Source: Deltaproteobacteria bacterium
GTDB lineage: Bacteria > SAR324 > NAC60-12
Assembly (NCBI GenBank): GCA_002730365.1
Contig: PBZZ01000067.1
Span: forward strand, 7,772 to 13,925
Length of the DNA stretch: 6,154 nucleotides
Direction: 5' to 3'
Below are positions 1 through 5,527 of the stretch, in pieces; positions within the stretch are counted from its first letter, which is position 1, and each line of letters starts with the position of its first letter. Under the pieces are notes generated by a model, which had not been told where the DNA came from, made no database searches, and saw nothing but the letters and a program-made list of their open reading frames with translations. The position numbers and the translations under genes were made by a program.

Positions 1-1
1 A

Positions 2-445
2 GTTAGTCATTCAAGAATTTTGGAAGGACATGGCAGATCCAAGTGGCTATTGGATAGCTTTGTCATCACAACCTCTGTTTTGTTGGGGACATTCCCAATC
101 TTGTTGAATACTTTTGGGAGGGTTTCGCTGGAGGTCTTATGGTTGAAACTGATAGTTGTTCTGATGATGGCAATTTGGATTCTACCTGTCTGCCTTTTAG
201 GGCTGGCCTGGAGTAGCCTTTGGCTCTGGTCACCTCCAGAGATGCTTGGGGAAAGATTCATTTTTGGTGTGATCGAGTTCAGCTTGGAAGCCTGGCTGAA
301 TCTACGTCGTTGGTTGCAGTTGGAGGAATGGCGTTTTGAGATCAAAGGAGAATGGGAACCCCAGTTCTATGTCACCTATTATGCAACTCTTTTAGTAGTG
401 CTGGGGTTGGTGAAGAGGTTTAGGAGTGGGAGGCTTTACAACTGA
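2..445 (+). CDS. Hypothetical multi-pass membrane protein, 3' part
   Basis: I do not recognise this protein. The frame is open from the left window edge to a TGA at 443-445 (147 residues), so the true start is probably outside; TTG at 20 is the first internal candidate start but has no clear ribosome binding site. The product is rich in leucine and tryptophan. It shows about three hydrophobic stretches, near residues 16-38, 41-70 and 123-137 of the fragment, with a charged Trp/Arg/Glu segment between the second and third and a basic tail after the third. That fits an inner-membrane protein. It is convergent with the minus-strand operon, and its last 10 bp overlap the end of the 2-hydroxyacid dehydrogenase gene. 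A stop-free run of 148 codons is unlikely by chance at this base composition, but parts of the other plus frames also look protein-like, so confidence is moderate. No function is proposed. Confidence 0.5.
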   Translation, partial: VSHSRILEGHGRSKWLLDSFVITTSVLLGTFPILLNTFGRVSLEVLWLKLIVVLMMAIWILPVCLLGLAWSSLWLWSPPEMLGERFIFGVIEFSLEAWLNLRRWLQLEEWRFEIKGEWEPQFYVTYYATLLVVLGLVKRFRSGRLYN

Positions 446-1419
446 TATTCGTACTCCCGATTGGAGACTTCTCTTTGAAGGGTCTCCCCACGTAAGTGTC
501 GAAGTGCTTCTTCTGCTGATTCCAATTCCATTCGAAATCGACAATCGTATGAGCAAGAACCAATATGAGGCGTGATGATCAGATTTTCTAATTCCGTCAG
601 TGGGCCTTTGTAGGGCTCCAATTCAAAAACATCAATAGCGGCACTTGCTAGAATGCCATTTTGTAATGCGGTGGCTAAGGCATCTTCTTCAACGATTCCA
701 CCTCTTGCAGTATTAACCAGGGTTGAACCCGAAGGCATCAGCTTCAGTTCTTCTAGCCCAATCCGATGCAGAGTTTTTTTGTAAAGCGGTACATGGATCG
801 ATAGAAGATTTGACTTGGTCAGCATCTCTTCAAATTCAACCTGCCGAATTCGTAACCCATGATTACGCAAAGCTTGGATTTCCTCTGATTTGTCTAAGCT
901 GTCGTGTACTAGAACTTCTTTGGGCTGAAAAGATATTAGTATGCGAGCTACCCGACTTCCAATCCTACCGAAGCCAAGAAGTCCAATTACTGAATGCTCA
1001 AGTCTCCGACCACTTAGCCGACTCCATTGACCATCTCTCAGCCTGCGATCTAAATTCCCGACATGCCGGCTCGCAGATAGCATTAGCCCAATCGTTAGTT
1101 CTGCAACGGCCATTGTCACAGCATCAGGAGTAAAGCTCACACGAATCCCCCTGCGCCTACATTCGTTCAGTGGGACGCCATCCAGACCAATTCCTACTCT
1201 AGAAATCATTTCTAGATTTGGATTTTGCTCCAAAAAAGGCATCAGATTTTCTGTGCCAGCGAGAAGAACTTTTGTTTTACCTGCACATTCAATCAATTCA
1301 TCCACGGTGAGCTTGCGGCCTAATTCATTGTAACTCACGTTGAAATTCGAATCATCTAGCAACTTTCGAGGTTGGAGATCATCAGTTCCAAAAGGATAGG
1401 TAGAAACAAAGACATCCAT
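436..1419 (-). CDS. D-isomer-specific 2-hydroxyacid dehydrogenase (SerA/hydroxypyruvate reductase-like)
   Basis: A cytoplasmic NAD-dependent oxidoreductase that interconverts a 2-hydroxyacid and a 2-keto acid. At 327 residues it is normal length for the family. The split catalytic domain is roughly residues 1-95 plus the C-terminal tail, and the cofactor domain is about 97-288. Visible motifs are the GIGLDG turn near 76-81, the dinucleotide loop GFGRIG at 149-154, Asp173 at the end of the next strand (suggesting NAD over NADP), and the catalytic triad Arg239 (in NTARGG), Glu268 (in ELEP) and His285 (in TPHIGS). All catalytic residues are present. ATG at 1419 lies 5 bp after the upstream stop with only a weak ribosome binding site, implying translational coupling. 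As last gene of a sugar-acid operon it may act on the lactate, glycolate or glycerate released by the preceding hydrolase, or reduce glyoxylate or hydroxypyruvate. The family call is firm; the substrate is unknown. Confidence 0.93.
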   Translation of the reverse strand: MDVFVSTYPFGTDDLQPRKLLDDSNFNVSYNELGRKLTVDELIECAGKTKVLLAGTENLMPFLEQNPNLEMISRVGIGLDGVPLNECRRRGIRVSFTPDAVTMAVAELTIGLMLSASRHVGNLDRRLRDGQWSRLSGRRLEHSVIGLLGFGRIGSRVARILISFQPKEVLVHDSLDKSEEIQALRNHGLRIRQVEFEEMLTKSNLLSIHVPLYKKTLHRIGLEELKLMPSGSTLVNTARGGIVEEDALATALQNGILASAAIDVFELEPYKGPLTELENLIITPHIGSCSYDCRFRMELESAEEALRHLRGETLQREVSNREYEYQL

Positions 1420-1424
1420 AGTTG

Positions 1425-2273
1425 CTATTCGTCCGCTACTGTGATTTGTCGTTGCTCACCCAAACCATCGACTCCTAGCCGAACTTCTTGTCCCGGTCGT
1501 AAGTAGACTGGATTTGGTTTTACACCCATCCCAACACCTGGTGGTGTCCCTGTAGAAATCACATCACCAGGCTCTAAAGTAAAAAATTGACTGAGATACG
1601 CAACTAGGTGTGCCACGCCATAGACCATCGTGCTTGTTGTACCATCCTGATAACGATGACCATCCACTTCTAGCCAAAGTCCAAGATTTTGAGGGTCAGA
1701 GATCTCATCTGTCGTTACGAGCCACGGACCAATTGGCCCAAATGTATCGCAACTCTTCCCCTTGACCCATTGACCAGATCTCTCTAACTGAAATGCACGT
1801 TCGGAGACGTCATGAACCACACAGTACCCTGCAACGTGCTCCAGTGCCTCTTCTTCTGTCAGATATTTACCTAGTTTCCCGATGACAACCCCAAGTTCTA
1901 CCTCCCAATCGGTCTTCGTAGAACCGCGTGGAATGATGAGGTTATCGTTCGATCCACAGACCGCACTGGTAGCTTTGAAAAAAATCACGGGCTCTGGTGG
2001 GACTTGCATTCCTGACTCGGCTGCATGATCAGAGTAGTTCAAGCCAATGCAAATGAATTTGCCAATTTGATTCACACAGGGGCCAATACGCGGATTACCA
2101 TTGACCTCGGGCAATCCATTAACATCAAGCTCCCGAAGGCGCTTTATCGAATCAGGCTGTAGATATTCACCTGCTAAATCTGGAATAACCTGAGATAAGT
2201 CTCGAAGCTTGCCAAAATTATCGAGTAGCCCCGGCCTTTCTTGGTTGGGCTTACCGTAACGGATTAGTTTCAC
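1425..2273 (-). CDS. Fumarylacetoacetate hydrolase family protein, probable 2,4-diketo-3-deoxy-aldonate hydrolase
   Basis: Likely cleaves the C-C bond of a 2,4-diketo-3-deoxy sugar acid to pyruvate plus a 2-hydroxyacid, as the equivalent enzyme does in the oxidative L-fucose and L-rhamnose pathways. The 282-residue protein has the family's N-terminal cap (about 1-65) and catalytic fold. The metal site is Glu124 and Glu126 in WEVELG plus Asp155 in HDVSER. His83 in NYSDHAAE is the likely catalytic-lid histidine. Further signatures are FFKATSAVCG (98-107), KGKSCDTFGP (171-180) and STGTPPGVG (240-248). The start is GTG at 2273-2271, preceded by a strong AAGGAG. The gene begins 10 bp after the short-chain dehydrogenase, whose product would be its substrate. 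Close relatives are often labelled ureidoglycolate lyase; nothing here points to purine catabolism, so the sugar-acid role is preferred by context. Confidence 0.92.
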   Translation of the reverse strand: MKLIRYGKPNQERPGLLDNFGKLRDLSQVIPDLAGEYLQPDSIKRLRELDVNGLPEVNGNPRIGPCVNQIGKFICIGLNYSDHAAESGMQVPPEPVIFFKATSAVCGSNDNLIIPRGSTKTDWEVELGVVIGKLGKYLTEEEALEHVAGYCVVHDVSERAFQLERSGQWVKGKSCDTFGPIGPWLVTTDEISDPQNLGLWLEVDGHRYQDGTTSTMVYGVAHLVAYLSQFFTLEPGDVISTGTPPGVGMGVKPNPVYLRPGQEVRLGVDGLGEQRQITVADE

Positions 2274-2278
2274 GTTAA

Positions 2279-2284
2279 CTCCTT
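2279..2284 (-). promoter_or_regulatory. Ribosome binding site (AAGGAG) supporting a GTG start
   Basis: AAGGAG sits 5 nt upstream of the GTG at 2273-2271 and overlaps the last base of the preceding gene's TGA stop. It is the best Shine-Dalgarno match in the operon. It fixes the GTG as the start of the hydrolase gene, and its placement favours coupled or re-initiated translation after the dehydrogenase. Confidence 0.8.
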
Positions 2285-3027
2285 CAAATGGTCATGCCAC
2301 CGTCAATCGCAAAGACGGCACCAGTAGTGTAAGAGGATTCATCAGAGGAAAGATAAACTGCCAAATTCGCTATTTCTTCGGGGGTACCGATGCGCCCCAT
2401 GGGTTGGCGAGCAACAAAAGCAGACCGGACTTGCTCCAAATCCCCCCCCTGAGCGACCATTCTTTCGTTAAGTGATGGAGTTTCAACAGTGCCTGGACAA
2501 ATGGCGTTACAGCGTATGCCCTGACTAACGAAATCTGCTGCGATGGCTTTGGTAAGTCCGATGACAGCTGCCTTGGAGGTCCCATAAACAAAGCGGTTAG
2601 GGACACCTTTGACGCTTGAAGCTACTGAAGCCATATTGATGATGACCCCACTACCATTAGAGACCATCCTTGGGATAGTAATCTTGGCTAGTCGATACAT
2701 GGAGCGAACATTGATTTCAAAAGCCATGTCCCAATCATTCTCAGTACACTCTAGGATGGTGCCACTGTGTACAAAGCCGGCACAGTTGAAAAGGACATCA
2801 ATTGTGCCAATTTCTTCAGTCAGTTTTGTGATTGCGCCAGGATCACAGACATCCAGCTTGCGTACTTTCAATTGTTGCTCGGAGTAGTGCAAGGCTTCCA
2901 GCGGTTTCAAGTTGATGTCAGTAGCCCAGACGGTTGCTCCTTCTTCTAGAAACCGTAGTAGAGACGCATGGCCAATACCTTGGGCAGCAGCGGTTAAGAG
3001 AATATTTTTGTTTTGAAGTCGTTTCAT
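2284..3027 (-). CDS. Short-chain dehydrogenase, BDH2 / 2-keto-3-deoxy-L-fuconate dehydrogenase-like
   Basis: An NAD-dependent cytoplasmic dehydrogenase that probably oxidises the C4 hydroxyl of a 2-keto-3-deoxy sugar acid to the 2,4-diketo acid. At 247 residues it is a classical short-chain dehydrogenase. It has the cofactor loop TAAAQGIG (12-19), Asp37 for NAD preference, NCAG (81-84), Asn106, and the catalytic Ser134, Tyr148 and Lys152 (YGTSK). The substrate-loop motif is PGTVETPSL (178-186). From memory, the sequence closely follows human BDH2 (DHRS6). The arginines Arg145, Arg189 and Arg207 align with the BDH2 residues I recall as binding the substrate carboxylate, which suits an acid substrate. 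Its ATG follows a 48-bp gap, the longest in the operon, with no clear Shine-Dalgarno sequence. A run of eight G lies inside the gene (2442-2449) with the frame intact. A 3-hydroxybutyrate dehydrogenase activity is the main alternative. Confidence 0.92.
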   Translation of the reverse strand: MKRLQNKNILLTAAAQGIGHASLLRFLEEGATVWATDINLKPLEALHYSEQQLKVRKLDVCDPGAITKLTEEIGTIDVLFNCAGFVHSGTILECTENDWDMAFEINVRSMYRLAKITIPRMVSNGSGVIINMASVASSVKGVPNRFVYGTSKAAVIGLTKAIAADFVSQGIRCNAICPGTVETPSLNERMVAQGGDLEQVRSAFVARQPMGRIGTPEEIANLAVYLSSDESSYTTGAVFAIDGGMTI

Positions 3028-3075
3028 GAAAATCTGTGATTTCGTGTCAAATAGTTATAATGAGCACGGTTGATC

Positions 3076-4584
3076 CTACATCACCGCACCAATTTGCCAG
3101 GGTAAAAACTCGTTGTCTCCGAATCCTAGAGATTCACTCTTAGTGGGACTGCCAGAAGCCACTTCCAAAAGTCTGTTGAAGATCTTTTCACCTAAATCCT
3201 GAACAGTAGATTGTCCGTCTACGATCAACCCGCAATTGATGTCCATGTCTTCTTCCATTCGTTGGAACATCGGAGTGTTTGTTGCTAGTTTTAAACTTGG
3301 TGCTGGTTTACAACCATAGACAGAACCTCGGCCTGTGGTGAAGCAGACAAGATTACAACCAGACGCGACCTGCCCTGTCACGGATACAGGGTCATAACCA
3401 GGGGAATCCATGAAAGCAAAACCACGGGTAGTTTGGCGTTCAGCATATTCATAGACTGCGACCATATCCGAAGTGCCGCCCTTGGCCACAGCACCCAGCG
3501 ATTTTTCAAGAATGGTTGTCAGCCCTCCTGCTTTGTTTCCGGGTGAAGGATTGTTGTTCATCTCCCCACCGTTAAGAGCAGTGTATTCTTCCCACCAACG
3601 GATTCGCTCTAGAAGTTTTTCGCCAACTTCAGGTCGAACTGCTCTGCTTGTAAGTAAATGTTCTGCGCCATAGACCTCAGGGGTCTCGCTCAAGACAGCG
3701 CTACCACCATGGCGTACCAGCAAATCTGCAGCGGCTCCTAGCGAGGGGTTAGCTGTAATCACTGAATATCCATCTGAGCCACCACACTGTAGGCTCAGAC
3801 TGAGGTGTTCAGCCTTCGCAGTTTTCCGTTCGAATTGATTTGCTTCCTGCAGTAGTTCCTTGACCATGCCAATCCCGCGCTCAATCGTTTTTCTGGTTCC
3901 TCCACTCTCCTGAATGGTACCAGTCTTTAATCGATTTGAGTGTGAGAGACCCTGATTTTCCAAAAGTGCAGGAACTTGGTTAACTTCACATCCCAACCCT
4001 AGGATCAAGGCGCCGCCAATATTAGGATGTACTGCATATCCAGAGATGACCCTGCGTAGCATCGCCAGACCTTGGCCATCAATATTCTGTCCACAACCTG
4101 TTGAGTGGGTGAAAGCGACAACTCCATCCACATTTGGGAATTCAGTGCGGACCATCTCATCAGAGAAGGCTGCAGCAATTGCTTTGGCAACTGTTGCTGA
4201 GCAATTGACGGAAGTTAGAATCCCAACGTAGTTCCGTGTACCCACTCGACAATCTTCTCGGTGAAAGCCTTCAAACGTAGCTGGTTTTTCGACAAAGTCG
4301 GTTCCAAGAGCTCGGCTTCCAAAATCGTGTTCACGCTCGAAGGTGTGGATCATCACGTTGTGGCTGTGTACATGCTGTCCAGGTCCGATCGGTTCACTGG
4401 CAAAACCAATCACTTGGCCATATTTGATAACAACTGCGTCTTTTTCAATCTGTTTAATGGCAACCTTATGCCCCGAGGGAATCTCATCCAGAATACGTAG
4501 CCCTTCCACCTCGGAGCCTGCAGGCATTTTTTGTAAGGCAATGCGTACGTTGTCCTGGTCATTCAACTGTAGTAAGGCCGCCAT
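3076..4584 (-). CDS. SAF-UxaA fusion dehydratase (altronate/galactarate dehydratase family)
   Basis: Dehydrates a sugar acid to a 2-keto-3-deoxy acid in the cytoplasm, probably using a metal centre. At 502 residues it is the fused full-length form of the family. The N-terminal SAF domain (about 10-90) carries the His-x-His motif at 71-73 (GPGQHVHSHN). The catalytic part shows VGTRN (114-118), Cys128, HSTGCG (160-165), GLGCE (196-200), QCGGSDGYS (266-274), NNNPSPGNKAGG (343-354), Cys410 and GRGSVYG (418-424). It ends in the family-typical PWQIGAVM. ATG at 4584 follows a GGAG with 7-nt spacing, 18 bp after the AroE-like gene. The family includes D-altronate and galactarate dehydratases and, in split form, sulfolactate lyase and the probable L-fuconate dehydratase of Campylobacter. 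The two genes downstream favour an aldonate that feeds a 2,4-diketo route rather than the classical KDG kinase/aldolase route. The exact substrate is unresolved. Confidence 0.94.
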   Translation of the reverse strand: MAALLQLNDQDNVRIALQKMPAGSEVEGLRILDEIPSGHKVAIKQIEKDAVVIKYGQVIGFASEPIGPGQHVHSHNVMIHTFEREHDFGSRALGTDFVEKPATFEGFHREDCRVGTRNYVGILTSVNCSATVAKAIAAAFSDEMVRTEFPNVDGVVAFTHSTGCGQNIDGQGLAMLRRVISGYAVHPNIGGALILGLGCEVNQVPALLENQGLSHSNRLKTGTIQESGGTRKTIERGIGMVKELLQEANQFERKTAKAEHLSLSLQCGGSDGYSVITANPSLGAAADLLVRHGGSAVLSETPEVYGAEHLLTSRAVRPEVGEKLLERIRWWEEYTALNGGEMNNNPSPGNKAGGLTTILEKSLGAVAKGGTSDMVAVYEYAERQTTRGFAFMDSPGYDPVSVTGQVASGCNLVCFTTGRGSVYGCKPAPSLKLATNTPMFQRMEEDMDINCGLIVDGQSTVQDLGEKIFNRLLEVASGSPTKSESLGFGDNEFLPWQIGAVM

Positions 4585-4591
4585 AAGATGA

Positions 4592-4595
4592 CTCC
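4592..4595 (-). promoter_or_regulatory. Ribosome binding site (GGAG) of the dehydratase gene
   Basis: GGAG, within CTGGAGTC, lies 7 nt upstream of the ATG at 4584-4582 in the 18-bp gap after the AroE-like stop codon. It supports the assigned dehydratase start. Confidence 0.65.
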
Positions 4596-4602
4596 AGAAA
4601 AA

Positions 4603-5526
4603 TTAGTGAATTGGTCGAAGAGGCAGGGCTGCTTGACGCAACTTAGCGAAGAGTGTTTCGGTCAACTCAAAATGATATACTTCAGCGATGATATGTGCCC
4701 ATCCCGCTAGAAAATACTCCCAACCGTCGTGGATATGCAATCTTTGTTTATGTTGTTGTCGCAGTGCCTGGTGCAGAAACTCCAATGATCCGCGGTAATT
4801 GAATTCCCAGATATGGCACTCGCTTGGAAAATTTGCCTTGGCACTAAGAGGAGATCCAGGCCGGTCTTTGCCCAAGCCAGAGGCATTCACTACAAGACTC
4901 TGTGGAGGAAGTGTGGCTAGAATAAGATCGGCTTCCTCAGAACTGTTGATTTCGTGAAGGTTCCAGAGTCCATGAGAAAATTCTTTCAGATGATCTCGAA
5001 CTTGGGAGCACCTGCCAGCTGCGACTTCAGTTAAGTGGATTTTGGCTGGTTTCTCGTTGGGATCAAGTAAAACCCAAGCGAGTGCTAGACCAGCGCCTCC
5101 AGCACCAAGGATCAGGACTTCCGCTTTGGGAAATCGCTGCCAATGGTCTGATGAAACAATCTGATGGATTGCCCAGCGAGCCGTCAGCGGATCTTTAGCA
5201 TGTGCGACTAGTTCTCCCTCAGAATTCCTGGAAATACAGCTCACTTCATGCAATCGCTGAGCATGTGAATCTGATTCCGAAAAAAGATCTTTTGCTCCTT
5301 CCCAAACCACTACTTTATGTGTGGTAACCAGTGCACCAGCCAAAGACGGGTCCTCCCCAAGTTGTACCACCTGCGATCTCATGTCAGCAAAACTTACCCC
5401 AGGAGGGTGATCAAATCCTCTTAGTTTAGCCTCTCCTAAGCCCAAAACCTCAACCCACAATGGAAAAATTTTTTGGATAAGAGAGTGCTGTGTGGATACA
5501 CCTATGAAGCCAAGATCTCCAGCCAT
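4603..5526 (-). CDS. Divergent shikimate/quinate dehydrogenase family protein (AroE-like)
   Basis: A probable NAD(P)-dependent oxidoreductase with the AroE two-domain fold; 307 residues, slightly longer than AroE (about 270-290). In order: N-terminal FIGVSTQHS (7-15), where AroE has its substrate-binding Ser-x-Ser; VTTHK (67-71), whose Lys71 matches AroE's catalytic lysine; KDPLTA (111-116), whose Asp112 matches its catalytic aspartate; the nucleotide loop GAGGAG (141-146); NASGLG (214-219); and C-terminal HDGWEYFLAGW (266-276), matching AroE's DGLGML region. The Ser-x-Ser is broken and other pocket positions differ, so shikimate is unlikely to be the substrate. The start is ATG at 5526, because a GGTGAG lies 4 nt upstream and the family N-terminus begins here; an ATG at 5631 would run 104 bp back into the aldehyde dehydrogenase gene. 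The gene follows that one after a single base. Its role in the operon is unknown, perhaps oxidation of a polyol, cyclitol or sugar-acid intermediate. Confidence 0.85.
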   Translation of the reverse strand: MAGDLGFIGVSTQHSLIQKIFPLWVEVLGLGEAKLRGFDHPPGVSFADMRSQVVQLGEDPSLAGALVTTHKVVVWEGAKDLFSESDSHAQRLHEVSCISRNSEGELVAHAKDPLTARWAIHQIVSSDHWQRFPKAEVLILGAGGAGLALAWVLLDPNEKPAKIHLTEVAAGRCSQVRDHLKEFSHGLWNLHEINSSEEADLILATLPPQSLVVNASGLGKDRPGSPLSAKANFPSECHIWEFNYRGSLEFLHQALRQQHKQRLHIHDGWEYFLAGWAHIIAEVYHFELTETLFAKLRQAALPLRPIH

Positions 5527-5527
5527 A

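Noticed and set aside
3..339. Protein-like stretches in the other two plus frames (for example codons 58-213 in frame 1 and 3-104 in frame 3), suggesting a frameshifted pseudogene
   Set aside because: Each is broken by several stops (such as 55-57, 105-107, 214-216, 337-339), whereas the annotated frame is open throughout. Without homologues the frameshift idea cannot be supported, though it lowers confidence in the membrane protein.
7..345. 112-codon minus-strand open frame opposite the membrane-protein frame
   Set aside because: The translation is Ser/Lys/Arg/Asn-rich without hydrophobic-core pattern or motif and looks like an antisense shadow.
723..1133. 136-codon plus-strand open frame opposite the 2-hydroxyacid dehydrogenase
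   Set aside because: It is the antisense of a gene with a complete set of catalytic motifs, and its translation shows no recognisable domain.
3022..3050. TTGACA on the minus strand (3050-3045) in the 48-bp gap before the short-chain dehydrogenase as an internal promoter
   Set aside because: With a 17-bp spacer the -10 position reads ATGAAA, only two of six matches to TATAAT, and falls on the start codon. A nearby TATAAC has no -35 partner at proper spacing.
4005..4591. Short open frames on both strands inside the dehydratase gene (such as 4005-4190, 4046-4231, 4261-4500, 4343-4591)
   Set aside because: All lie within a gene with continuous family motifs and show no domain features or ribosome binding sites of their own.
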